Assembly: GCF_001540865.1 (NCBI RefSeq)
Contig: NC_033639.1
Location: forward strand, 6,440,647 to 6,504,646
Source: Ananas comosus
Taxonomy: Eukaryota > Streptophyta > Magnoliopsida > Poales > Bromeliaceae
DNA length: 64,000 nucleotides
Reading direction: 5' to 3'
A model generated the notes under the pieces. That model was not told the DNA's origin and did not search any database. It was given only the letters and a program-made list of their open reading frames with translations. Position 1 is the first letter of the stretch. Each line of letters begins with the position of its first letter. Below are positions 35,501 through 46,135 of the stretch, piece after piece. Made by a program: the position numbers and the translations under genes.

Positions 35501-35948
35501 CAACTCACCTAGGCTTTTCCTCAGCTCTAACAGCTCGGCAGCACCACCAATCCCCTCGGCTACAGAGAGAAAGAAGGAATTAGATAGAGAGAGATGAGAA
35601 AATAGTAATCCTTATCCTCTAACAGGTGCTGGCTACCTGGGTAAAGTGATAAGATCAGCAATTTGCTGTTTAATCCCTCAAATCAGCAATAATGCATCAC
35701 AACCCTGCAGTTACAATCTAGTCCCTGCAGTCTCGCAATTTAGTCCCTACACCAATTAGAACCTGGCAGCAGCAACTTTGAAGCTTATTTCACGCGTCCG
35801 GCTTGCTTCGAACACTTATAATCACTTCCAAATTATGCCGAATAACCTCTACAAACTACTAAATTAATTTGGAAGCGATTAATTCTCATTTTTGCATTAT
35901 TGTGATCAATTCAGTCACAATTAGCTCGTAACTAAAATTCAATATATA
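32538..35948 (-). repeat. 5' LTR of chromovirus
   Basis: It begins TGTCACGTCCCGC at 32538 and matches 24036 onward throughout. It has two rather than three copies of the 24-bp unit (near 34540-34585). Its outer end reads TTCAATATATAATG where the other copy has TTCAATATATTACA, so the last bases are lost or altered. Confidence 0.85.
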
Positions 35949-38900
35949 ATGTTCGCGCGTTTTACTCGAGCTGTAGAGGGCTTGGTTGCAATTAACTATC
36001 TTCGGAGGACTTATTTGTATTTTAGCCAGCCTATATATAATGTTTTCTAGGGTTTTTCTTGGGATCCGAGCCCTAGTTGAGCCCCCAGCTGCCCTAGCCG
36101 CACCCTGCCACCTTCACCTCTGTTCCCCTGCCCCGCCGCGCACGGGCTGGCCGCCGCCGATCGAGCCCCGGCCGGCAGCCACCGCCACAGCCACCATCTT
36201 CCACCTTTTTCTCCTCCCTCTCTATCTCTCTCCTTTTATCTCTCTTCATCTCGGATTGAGGAAGAGATCCGTGGCTGCCCTACCATGGCCGCAGCCCTCG
36301 GAGTCCCGGAGACACCCCCCGCGCGCCGCCGCCGGCGTTGCCAGTTGCCGCCGCCGCCACCCGTGCTCGCTGCAGCCTACCAAGCCAAGCCCAGGCGGAG
36401 ACTAACTCGTGGCCTCCCCGCGCGCAGCCACCGCCTGAGCCCGCTCCTGCCGTCGTCCCCGTACCCTCGGTGACCCTCCCCGCCGGTCGCCGCCGCCCTA
36501 GCGAGCCGCCGTCGCCGCCTAGGCCAGCCTTCGGCAGCCCAGTCTGCTCGGGCTTAGCTGACCCCACGGCTCCTTCCCTGCGCCGCCGCCGCTCGAGGTC
36601 GCACCCGAGGCCCCCTCCGGCTTCCAGCAACTCCCCGACGTAGCCCTCGAGGTGCCCCGGCCGCCTCCATGGCCGCAGCAGCCCTTGGAGCCCGAGCCCA
36701 AGTCGGTACGGGCTCGGTTTGCTTCGCCGTCGCCGCTCTCAGCCGCCACCGCTCTCAGCCGCCACCCGAGGTGAGCCCCGTACTCATCACCTCCCCCGTA
36801 CCCATCCCTGGTCCCCGCGCGTGCCGCCGTGCCGCCGGAAGCCAACCGGAGCAAGCTTGCTCCGGCCAAGCACGAAACAGGGCTTAGTTGAGTGGGTTTA
36901 TTGTTCTGAGCTTCCCGAGGCCTCCCGATCAATACGGAAGGGAGCACGATGATCGTGACTCATTGCTGATCATCGTGCTCACCTTGGTTTCTGTCGGGAA
37001 GGCCCCGTTCCGCTGTTTCGGCGGTGTCGACCTTGTCGAGCCTTTTTGGCTACTATTTCTGGATTGCGTGCATTGTTCCAGCGATCCGAGACTATTCCGA
37101 TGGCTCCGGAGGTGAGCACGGTGATTGTTGATCAGTTCTGATCACAGAGCTCACCTTATTTTACATCAGCGGATGTCTTATCGGCCTGTACGGCGTGATT
37201 TTCCCTGACTGCGCGCTGTTCGCAGAACCTTCGGGTTGCTCCCGCGCTTCCCACAGTGAGCTGTTGCGCTCCGCACCATGAGCACGGCCTCTGGCACGTC
37301 GAGACCTGTCAGTACGTATCTCGACGGACCTTAGAAGTCCTCGGTTTGTGACAACGAGCCATAGAAGTCGCCCGATTTACATAAAATGATGGATTTTATG
37401 TAAACATAGGGACTTTTATGCATTCGTGCACCTTGTGGCTACTGTGGGCAGTGCGTTGGTGTGTGTGGTGACCCTCGGACTGATTGTCCATGATCTGATA
37501 GTTTTCACGGAAATCGAAAAGTCGATTCCAGCGCGTTTTTCGGCGAAATTCGCCGAAAAAACACGATTTCAGTTCGGATTTCTTCCGACGTGGTTTGTTT
37601 ATCTTGTGAATTGTCGCTGAGCTTTGTTGGCTGGTCACCATCATCATTTTGTGGGTTCGGTGATGATGGGTGAGCGACGGTGGGTTCCAGTGTCGAAATA
37701 GATGCTTCCGGGAACTCATATTCGTACAATTATCCGGCGATAATTGTGTAGTGGTGTTATCTTGTGTTTGCTGCCAAGACATCAAAATCGGAGTGTTCTG
37801 TGGCAGCGGGTGACTCGTGTCACGAGTCGGTAAGTTTTGGGACACTTAGTGGGTCCCGATGGTGTCCCGGTGTGGTTTTCGAGACTTCCGGAGAGTTACG
37901 GTGATCGATTTTGGGAAACCGATTACGTGGATTTGTGTGGGGGCTTGTGAGATTGTGTGCTTTGGGTTAGTGGGTTGGTTACTGACCTGGTGGACCTTCG
38001 TAGGTCCGGTTGATGATCGTGTACAGTTGGGAGACAGGTGCGACACTAGTACAGATGGGTACTTCGATCCGAAGTCGGTACAGTGGTGCACGCTTGGTGA
38101 TGGTTTCTTACCCTTACTCTTTTGTTGTTACTATTGCATAGTATATATTGAGCCTTGTACCCATGTTATTCCATTATACTCTGCTCGTTGTTTGCATGCT
38201 TAGTATCCTGAGTAGGAGTAGAGTAATTCATCTATATGCATATCTGTTGACCTGGTTGGTCGATTGTTGCATTCCGTATCTATTGACTTGGTTGGTCGGT
38301 TGTTGCATTCCGTATTTGTTGACCTGGTTGGTCGGTTGTTGCATTCCGTATCTGTTGACCTGGTTGGTCGGTTCTCGTACTTCGTATCAGTGACCTTGTT
38401 GGTCGGTTGGACTTTGTGGACTTTGGGTCCAGGCAACACATTGACTCTCTGGTCTTGTGTTTCGATCTGGTTGATCGTGGTTTGGCGTTGTACGCCCTAA
38501 TATCTATCATGGTTCGGCATTGTACGCCCTTGTTGTTGGCTTCGGCCTAGGCACCGGCTTCAGCCGGTTTTTGTATTGAGCATACCAGCATGACTTAGTC
38601 ACAGCACTTGGGGGTATTCACGACACCGGGTCGGTTTGGCCACCGACCGGAGGTGTGCTTATCCGGATGGGTCGTCCTGTGGGGTGGGTGAATCAGGTCG
38701 ATGCAGATCAGTGACAGGCAGCGCTTGAGGTCTGCGGACCAATATAGCAGGCACCAAATTGGGTACAGTTTTGGTTTGGTTACCTTGAGGCATTCTCAGC
38801 TTTGCATTCCTTACAGTAGCAGTTTTGTTTATTGCTCATTTATCTGTTATTGCTACTGTAATTTCTTCGTATCAGCATCTATATTTGTTTACCATATTGT

Positions 38901-39586
38901 TGTTTATCTCTTCCTGATCCGGTGAGTACTCCTCGCATTCGTCGACTTGCGGTACCCATTGGGAGGGGAGACATGTTTACATGTTCTCAACTCCCCCACT
39001 ATTTTTTAGGTATCGCAGGCGGTGAGAGTAGAGACGAGACCTGAGACACGTTCGTAGTAGTCGCTAGAGCTTCCGACCCAGCTTGTTGGTTTAGTTCCTG
39101 CCCTGTTTACTTTTGCTATTAATAGTTTGATATTTCATGGTTCAGTTGGTTTATGTTATTCGAATTCATGTAGTTTTGAATGAACTATAGAACTTGTGGA
39201 TTTTGTGAAAAGGAAAAATGGTTTTCTACCCCTCGTGGTAGCGTTTTAAAAAGAAAAGATTTTCGTGTGGGAAACAGCTTTCAAAAGAGTTTTTCTTGTG
39301 GTTTTTATGTTTAAACATTGAATGGTAAATATCTGGTGAATGGTGAATGAATGTTGAGAATTATCTATTCATATATTGTGGTTGTATCCTGGTTATACTC
39401 TGTTTGGACATCTTATACTTGCGCGATGCCGTGCAAATACAGGAGAGACTTTGTCCGTGTGAACAATGAATTTCCTGTATTTGTGGCGGATCTGGTATAC
39501 TCTGGGGTCAGGTTTTCAAAAAAAAAAAAAAAAATCTAGTTACTTCCGCTATACTTTCAATCTAACAGGGACCCCGAGGCGTGACA
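35949..39586 (+). mobile_element. Another long gypsy LTR, 5' truncated
   Basis: A second, different gypsy LTR in plus orientation. It has a TATA-like CCTATATATAATG near 36030, a GC- and Pro/Ala-codon-rich leader-like part (36080-36880) and a long tail ending GGCGTGACA at 39586. No primer-binding site follows, so it is a 3' or solo LTR. Several open frames in the GC-rich part (for example 35986-36405, 36285-36643 and 36519-36947 on the minus strand) overlap each other on both strands and are not convincing genes. Confidence 0.62.
38236..38415 (+). repeat. 36-bp tandem repeat, five copies, in LTR
   Basis: Units containing TTGACCTGGTTGGTCGGTTG start at about 38244, 38280, 38316, 38352 and 38388, exactly 36 bases apart. 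Open frames on both strands here are by-products of the period being a multiple of three. Confidence 0.9.
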
Positions 39587-39867
39587 GGGGAAGAGGAATA
39601 TTTTTGGAGGGATATATTTATGAGGGCAAAAAGGTCATTTCACAATAAAATTGTTAAAAAATAAACAGTTCACTAACGGATGTTAACCAGAGGGACATAT
39701 CTGCATAACTTATGACTTTTGCAGGTACAACTTATGGAATTTCCGTTTTGTAGGAATAGTTTCGCAATTCACTATATTTGCAGGGACATGTATGCAAATA
39801 ACCCATAAATATAATAAATGCAGTATTTCTCAGTTTGAATGGATGTCTTCAACACATCCAATCTTAC
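39587..39867. other. Non-coding spacer
   Basis: AT-rich DNA without a recognised gene. It contains two similar phrases (AGAGGGACATATCTGCATAA near 39690 and GCAGGGACATGTATGCAAAT near 39780), suggesting an unidentified degenerate repeat. Confidence 0.35.
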
Positions 39868-40154
39868 CCTATCTTAAATATTATGATCATTCAAAAAGTT
39901 CTCATCTAAGTATTGGCTAGTAAAAGGCATAAACTTATTGTGCACCTCAAAAATTTCATCAGTCGACTTCTCACCCATGTCAAATAAATCTCTAGATGCT
40001 TTGTGAAGGACGATATATCCATCCACATTTTTAGGGTCTTGCGAGTAAAATACTTATTTTACTTGAGAGGAGAAAACAAATGATTTATACCTCAATTGTC
40101 CTCTAGTATGTATTAATCGTGAGAAGTTAACCATTGTAAATTCAAATTGATCCT

Positions 40155-40224
40155 TTCTAACACCCCTACTACTAGTGACATCAGCCCAATTCTAACACCC
40201 CTACTACTAGTGACATCAGCCCAA
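40155..40224. repeat. 35-bp tandem duplication
   Basis: Two identical 35-base copies start at 40155 and 40190, both with TTCTAACACCCCTACTACTA. They lie inside the transposase remnant and shift its frame. Confidence 0.93.
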
Positions 40225-40924
40225 TTCATAGTTAGTTAATTCGGATTCGGCAAAAAAACGGTACGGGTAAAAATTCGGTACGGGTATAATTCGGATAAAA
40301 TTCATCTTCTAATTTTTAAATTTATTAAAAAATACGGCTAAAAAACGGATTTGTCAATTATTGGGATACGTGATTTATACGGATATTATACGTTCACCAA
40401 TTAAAAATTCGGAATAAAAAATTCGGCTATTAAATTAAATTTTTTTTCTCTCAAGATTTATGCTATTAGCATAAATATTTATATTTCTTAAGAATATTAA
40501 AATAAATNTTTTTTTTTTTTTGGGAGGGAGGTGGGCGAACTAAAAACAAAAAGGTTTTTTTTTCTTATCTTTTTTATGTTTCGGACTAGGTGAACAGGGG
40601 TTTTTTTTTGTTTTTTTTTTGGTTTTGAGCTAGCCACGAGCGCTCGCGCTCACGCTCGCGAGCGAGCCGCGAGGCCTGCGGCCCGTAAGCGAGGGCACGA
40701 GCGCGAGCGTGAACACGAGTGCTGGCCCAAGCGGCGAGCGGTGAGCGACGAGCCGTATTTTTGGCCGAATAATTCGTGACTCGTGAATTATTCGCGAATA
40801 AGTATTTTTGACCGAAAATACGTGATTTTTTCCGAATTTTTTGAAAAAATATGAATACGACCGTTTAATTCGTTTCTTTAAAAATTCACGAATAATTCGC
40901 GAATTTACTAACATAGGCCCAATT
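40219..40924. mobile_element. hAT-like non-autonomous element with 8-bp TSD
   Basis: The element 40227-40916 is flanked by the exact 8-base duplication GCCCAATT at 40219-40226 and 40917-40924. Its ends are imperfect inverted repeats: CATAGTTAGTTAATTCGG on the left, and CTATGTTAGTAAATTCGCG read inward from the right. The interior holds further inverted ATTCGG/CCGAAT-type motifs and a GC-rich core (about 40630-40755). No transposase. One ambiguous base at 40508. Confidence 0.85.
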
Positions 40925-41298
40925 GCATCAAAATAATATAACCCTAAGTTTTTCTTAATAATCTAATTTGCTTACATCAGTTAATATGCCATATTAGTCA
41001 ACATTTTCTTTCGAAAGGTACGTATCCCTAGGAATTGCATAACTTCTGATTGAGGAAGTGACAATAATGCCGCTATTTTGGGTACGTCTATTTTTTTCAC
41101 AATCTTTAGTTAGCGAGCGGTTAAAAATAAATATGGCACAGAATGCTTATTGCATATGGTGTCATAATTTCTACTAGGTCTACTATATATCGTCTCAACT
41201 CCTTTAAGATATCTTGAACAAAATATCAGGCACTTCACCAAATATCCTTCGATGATTGAGCTTTCAGGATGAGCTTTATTATAAACATTTGATTTCAA

Positions 41299-42340
41299 TC
41301 TAAATAGATTCTTAAATTGGATTAATACAAATTAACCTAACTATAAAACTGACATTGTTTAGAAAAACGATAATATAGAAACCTTTATTGGGTACATCCA
41401 ACAGAGAGGTTTTTGACTCCCACCATAAATCACAAAAATACTCATTAAAAATATAAAAAAAAAACAAAATAAAAGAGCGAAACTTATGAAAACGTCATAG
41501 AAGTAGTGGCAAAGAGGGATCACAGAAGGTAAATGAACCATCCTCCCAATGCGGCGATTGCATGCGAGGTCGAGAGGATGCAGATGAGTTAGAAACACCA
41601 GAAAAAGGAGTAGAGGAAACCTGGAAGAGAATAAGTTGGAGGAGTAGGAAAAAAGACTGATGGAGTGGGCAGCGAGGGTTTTGTGTGCGTGCGTGGGACG
41701 GGAAGAGAGAAAGAGATGGGCAATTTGGGCTCCGCCCAAGAAGAGAGTGGTGGGATATATAATTTGGGCTACTATTTTGGGCCGACCCTATTCAAAAAGC
41801 TACTAAATAAATGTCATCTTTCAACTAATTTCCTGCAGTGCCTCCCAAAGTTGAATTATAGGCATTACATTGGAAGGATCCAGCTAGGGATATCAATGGA
41901 TATGGCTACCCAAAATTTTATTCAAATCTGAACCCGAACAAAGTGGATTTACTCGATGTTAAATGATTAGTTTCGAATATGGATATCAAAATGAAAATCC
42001 AATCGATTTTGATTCAGGTATGGATTTTGATTGTATCCGACTCAAACTCAACCCAAACCTGAAATTATTTTACTTTTAAAAAAAATTATAATATAATTGA
42101 TATTTTGTAAAAGATAAATTAATATTTTTTAATAATAATGCATAATAATATTAGTAAGTTATATATACATAATTAACAATATCAATTATAAAAATCAAAA
42201 ATGTCAAATTACAATTCAAAGTAAAATTCAAAAATTTTAAATAGATGAGAAATGAGAGCACTTGTATTTTAGTTTTTTTTTGTAAATATATTATGTTTTA
42301 GGAATATTTCTTTAAAATATAAACGATTTTCATGGTGGAT
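41299..42340. other. Non-coding, AT-rich, possible degenerate elements
   Basis: No gene recognised. GATATCAATGGATATGGCTA near 41887 looks like the start of a common plant fold-back/hAT-like repeat of the GGATATGGGTACCC type; its other end is unclear. Confidence 0.35.
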
Positions 42341-42720
42341 TTAGGGGTGGATTCGGGGCGGATCCTGCCGGGCGGATTTGGAGCCGGCAAAAATTTTTCT
42401 TGTTTCCTGCCCTGAACGCATCTCAGATTATAAAAATTATCTCGTTTCCTGCTTCGAATCTATCTCGGATCATAAAAATTATATCGTCTTCTGCCCTAAA
42501 TCTGTTTATTTCTCCCCATTTACTATCCCATTCGGAACTGATTGGGGCAGGAGGTCCACCAACCTCGATCCGTTTGCATTCTTAGAAATGATCCCTAGAA
42601 AATGGGTCGGATATAGAGTGGATAGTCCTCAATCTAATTTCAAATACTAATTTGGATATTGCTTGCATACTAAAATTGAGATTCAATAAAAATAATTCCA
42701 CATATGGTTTGGGTATTAAA
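42341..42720. other. GGCGGAT-type degenerate repeat
   Basis: GGGGTGGATTCGGGGCGGAT at 42344 followed by three similar segments (TTTCCTGCCCTGAA near 42402, TTTCCTGCTTCGAA near 42446, TTCTGCCCTAAATC near 42488). An internally repeated, non-coding element; family not identified. Confidence 0.35.
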
Positions 42721-43220
42721 TTTAACGAGATGCAGAGAAAGAAGGTAGACGGGCTAAAAAATTATCCCAGCAGCGATGCAGCGATGCGACCATTTGATAT
42801 ATATCTCGCCGTCAATCCTTCTCACTCAGCTGCGATGCAACAACGGTGGTGGCAAGCAGGCGGCTTTGTCGATAGCGGCTACGACCGATGTGAGAGGGTA
42901 CTTCAGGATTCAAACGACAAAGGCGACAAGCGCAATGGCGCGTAATTGTCGGCTGTTCTTCGTGTCCTCGCCGTTTCAAGGGTGCAACATGCCGGTTTAC
43001 CCGGAAGGTGAAGGGGCTGCCGCGGGCTTCCCGCTCAAGTTTGAGACGAACGCCACAGCAGGCGGCGCTGCCGAGAAATTAAGCGATCTTTGCCGCCGGG
43101 TTCTTCGAGTACTCGCTCCGGTCGACGTTGCTTCGTGCCCCCACGGCCACCCTTGATCACTGAAGCACTGCTGCACTGGCCTGGAGCCGTGACAGAGTGA
43201 ATAAGCTGTGAGTCGAGTTT
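42721..43220 (+). pseudogene. GC-rich possible gene fragment, unidentified
   Basis: A GC-rich, codon-like island in AT-rich surroundings. The frame 42776-43156 (127 codons with stop) contains ARNCRLFFVSSPFQGCNMP and AEKLSDLCRRVLRVL. I do not recognise the family. The phrase FFVSSPFQG vaguely recalls the N-terminus of plant glycosyltransferases, but the evidence is too thin to name it. No splice sites or partner exons found. Confidence 0.25.
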
Positions 43221-43639
43221 GCTTGTCTACGTACGTAGTTTGAGCTCCTGCGGATCATCACCTTTTAATTGATCCGCCAGCTACGATAATGGCGGTAATA
43301 ATATGGTTTTGGTTATTGGTGAGAGGACAATGACAGTGTAATTCAATCACCGTCCCTTTAATGCACTATCTAGCTTGTTACCTCGGAAGCAGAAGCATTA
43401 ACTTTTTGTTTTTGAAAAGCATCTAATGGTTAAAAAGTTTTGTTTACTAATATGTGATATAGTTGATTAAGAGAAAGTATAAAGTATAATGATAAAATAT
43501 GAAAGTCTCCAAACATATATAATTTAATGAATTATGTATGTATTAACTAAATTAAAATAAACGATTATGCTAAAAAAATATACCGTCGCCGTGTAATTTT
43601 TGGCAACATGCTATTTGCCTGCAGATATGGATTCTTCCA
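43221..43639. other. AT-rich spacer
   Basis: Nothing recognised apart from low-complexity AT-rich sequence. Confidence 0.4.
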
Positions 43640-44849
43640 TTAATGTCGATATCAGTTTTCGCCGGTTATTTCGCAATATCTGCGTGCAATTTTTCTTACC
43701 TCCTTCCTTTGCTCCGCACCTATACTCTCTCGGACTCCACTGATGACTCGCCTTTTTGGCGATGGACTATTTTTGGATTGTTTTTGGTTCGAAGCACCTA
43801 CAACTTCCTTATCTTTGATGGAGTCGATGACTCTAAAATCCCTTTTCTCTGGAAACTTAAGATTCTACTTAGAATTAAAGTTTTCTTCTAGCTAACTACA
43901 CGATATAGAATCCTCACAGCTGACTTTCTAGCCAAGCGAGATTGGTACGATGTGACACCCCAATAATTCCACATCGGATGGGAATGGGTTGTCATTGGAT
44001 TTATAAGAGACTTAGACACTAGTAATAATAACATGGCTTAAGCATTTTGGGTTGGTGGTTTGGGCTCAACGAGTTATTATTGCTAGTGGGCTGGGTCGTT
44101 ACATTTGGTATCAGAGCCGGTTCACCAGCTGGACATGTGTGGCGAGTTTCGACTGAGCCAGGGTCTGGATGACGGGTTAGCGAGACGAGTCTCACATCGC
44201 CAGGTGATCTTGGGCCGTGTGTGTGATTGGACTGACGAGGACGTCAGGGCCTTAACGGAAAGACTCTGTGACACCCCAATAATCCCACATCGGATGGGAA
44301 TGGGGTTGTCATTGGGTTTATAAGAGACTTAGACATTAGTAATAATAACTGGGCTTAAGCATTTTGGGCCGATGGTTTGGGCCCAACGAATTATTGTTGC
44401 TAGTGGGCTGGGTCGTTACATACGATCCCTCAATCTGCGTCCTCTGCAGCTCTGACGAGGAGACCTTGGATCATATTCTCTTCCACTGCTCTTACGCAAG
44501 ATCCCTTTGGATCTGGCTGCTTCAATACCCCCTTTTCGCACAGCAACTGACACTCTGCTTCTCTAGGAAGCTAGCGGAGCGCTGGAGTAACACAAGGATG
44601 GCATTATCTGGACAAACTAGAACCAATTTCGACCTCTACTTCACTGCTGGTTGCTGAGAGCTATAGAATGAGCAGAACATGAGAATTTTCAACAATCGTC
44701 TTTACCAAAGTGAAGTATTGGGAAGAAGTGTCCTTTGTACGATGCGATTGTGGAGCGACTGTGGAAATCGACGCTCGGGATGTGAGATTGCTGCTATTTT
44801 CTTGTCCATTCGATTTGTTTTGTCCTATTTTGTCTGCTATTGTAGGCAA
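43640..44849 (+). pseudogene. L1-type LINE 3' end (RT zinc-binding domain), split by TRIM
   Basis: The C-terminal end of a plant L1-type non-LTR retrotransposon. Before the TRIM it reads IPFLWKLKILLRIKVFF, a TAG in place of the expected Trp, and FLAKRDWY. After the TRIM it reads SICVLCSSDEETLDHILFHC, with the Cys-Cys-His-Cys of the zinc-binding domain that follows plant LINE RTs. LWNEQNMRIFNNRLYQ follows in another frame. The 5' part (endonuclease and RT) is absent, as in typical 5'-truncated LINE copies. Confidence 0.75.
43946..44425 (+). mobile_element. Complete TRIM retrotransposon, TSD TACGA
   Basis: LTR 1 43951-44103 and LTR 2 44267-44420 both run from TGTGACACCCC to GGGTCGTTACA and are nearly identical. 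PBS TGGTATCAGAGC lies at 44106-44117 (initiator tRNA-Met). The ~160-bp interior is non-coding. The target-site duplication TACGA flanks it at 43946-43950 and 44421-44425. It needs proteins from another LTR element to move. It sits inside the zinc-binding domain of the LINE. Confidence 0.95.
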
Positions 44850-45453
44850 TGTCACGCCGCAAGCCCGGTCCTATTTGGCCGGTTCGAGTATGTCGAACCG
44901 ACGCCGAACGGATAGAGCCTCCCATGTCCGCCCAAGGCTCAACAACAAGTACAAATAGAGTACAAAATTTGCACATGCGGAAGCATACATAATGGCTTGC
45001 ACGAGGGCAAGCAATGGCCAAAGTGAAAGTACTAACTAATCATGTAACACACTGGACCTTTGCAAATTGCGAGGTTCGAGTGTTTGGATGTATTTCGAGC
45101 TTTTCCACACTTGGTGGAGGGTTGTAGAATGTTTTCCGACCTAAAAAGTTCGAAAATTAAAATTCTGGACAAGTCCTGAGAGTTTTTACTCTCGGGGACT
45201 GGTCCCTAGAAGGAGAGACCGGTCCCCCAGTGAGCAGTGTTGGGGCAGCCTGAGGCAACCGGTCCCTGGCAGGCGAGACCGGTCCCCGAGCGCGTCTTCG
45301 CAGTGAGAGACCGGTCCTGCGCAGGGAGAGACCGGTTCCCGAACGCTGATTTTTTGGGTTCGCAGCGAGAGACCGGTCCCTGCTGGGGAGAGACCGGTCC
45401 CTCTGGGCGAAAACTGCCCAGACCGGGCTGATGCAATATTGGATTTTTGAGGG
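44850..45453 (-). mobile_element. Gypsy LTR fragment running into the gap
   Basis: The start TGTCACGCCGCAAGCCCGG at 44850 and GACGCCGAACGGATAG, CCGCCCAAGGCTCAA and CTTGCACGAGGGCAAGCA downstream match the ends of the LTRs at 24036 and 32538. The sequence diverges further in. It is a related but distinct LTR family, minus orientation, incomplete because of the N gap. Confidence 0.75.
45190..45420. repeat. GAGACCGGTCCC repeat cluster
   Basis: About seven copies of GAGACCGGTCC or close variants recur every 25-40 bases in the LTR fragment. ACCGGT is itself palindromic, giving the DNA strong folding potential. Confidence 0.85.
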
Positions 45454-45553
45454 NNNNNNNNNNNNNNNNNNNNNNNNNNNNNNNNNNNNNNNNNNNNNNN
45501 NNNNNNNNNNNNNNNNNNNNNNNNNNNNNNNNNNNNNNNNNNNNNNNNNNNNN
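45454..45553. other. Assembly gap (100 N)
   Basis: Exactly 100 N, a conventional gap of unknown size, flanked by G runs. Apparent open frames crossing it are artefacts. Confidence 0.98.
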
Positions 45554-45787
45554 GGGGGGGCTGAGGCTGGGGCTCTCTATTTCACAAAGCAAGAGAGCGA
45601 GCTGCTGAATTAATCCTCTGCTGCTGCTTCTCAAAGTATAACGATGGACCAACCACGAGCGGGGACAGCGGCGTTAAAGTGGCTCTTCCATGACACCGCA
45701 ATCCGGGACAAGCTTTTCCCTCGGCTCCCTCTTTTCCCTCTTCAATATTATTCCTTTGCCCTCTACTTTAGAAGCATCTCTTACGAC

Positions 45788-45846
<59 letters not shown>

Positions 45847-46135
45847 CACCAACTGATCGAGTACTAAATGTATATGGTCCTTAGAGTGCGGCAATGGTGC
45901 TTCTTGGAAATATAAAGAATTGGTCCTTATAAATTTTTTAATCCGGAACAATCCTTTGACTATTTTTAAGCCTTGGATTATTATTATTCTACTAGGGAGA
46001 CGACCAATCCCTATGGAGGACTAGTATCATTCCAACCCTACAATACTTAATACAAAGGCTAAAAAGTGGAGAGCATCAACTCTTTTATATTTTTGAAAGC
46101 ATAGCATAGTAGCTTTACACCAGTCTTTATTTATG
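45554..46135 (+). other. Unidentified short frame, CT microsatellite and spacer
   Basis: After the gap, ATG at 45644 opens MDQPRAGTAALKWLFHDTA, a frame that runs into a (CT)n tract at 45791-45842 and stops at 45856. I do not recognise it. It may be a gene start cut by assembly or repeat expansion, or LTR leader. The rest to 46135 is AT-rich spacer. Confidence 0.3.

Larger units (their letters stand above)
24036..35948 (-). mobile_element. Tekay/Del-like Ty3/gypsy chromovirus
   Basis: An LTR retrotransposon on the minus strand, ~11.9 kb: two ~3.4-kb LTRs, primer site, gag, protease, RT, RNase H, integrase and a C-terminal chromodomain. The LTRs look about 98% alike by eye, so insertion is fairly recent on the scale of this window. 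No matching 5-bp target duplication is present: TTAAA precedes the left LTR and AATGT follows the right one. The right LTR also lacks the last few expected bases. All enzyme domains are recognisable but interrupted by stops. Confidence 0.93.
39868..41298 (-). pseudogene. CACTA TNP2-type transposase remnant, split by hAT-like element
   Basis: On the minus strand, 41298-41110 reads NVYNKAHPESSI ... LIFCSRYLKGVET, matching the exon at 17174 of the large CACTA. Then 41095-40925 reads QNSGIIVTSS ... YGILTDVSKLDY and the start of the FKCDW-type block. After the 690-bp insert, 40218-39868 continues with NFSRLIHTRGQL, SFVFSSQVK and ASRDLFDMGE of DUF4216. Several stops and a 35-bp duplication break it. 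It is a different, older copy than the one at 14797. Confidence 0.78.

Noticed and set aside
36280..36947. Proline/alanine-rich proteins on both strands
   Set aside because: They lie in the GC-rich leader part of a gypsy LTR, overlap each other and lack any recognisable domain.
38148..38510. Leucine-rich or TDQPGQ-repeat proteins
   Set aside because: Translations of the 36-bp tandem repeat in an LTR.
45206..45652. Open frames spanning the N gap
   Set aside because: They are continuous only because N codons are not read as stops.
45644..45856. Start of a host gene after the gap
   Set aside because: The frame runs into a CT microsatellite and stops, with no recognised family; kept only as an unidentified stretch.
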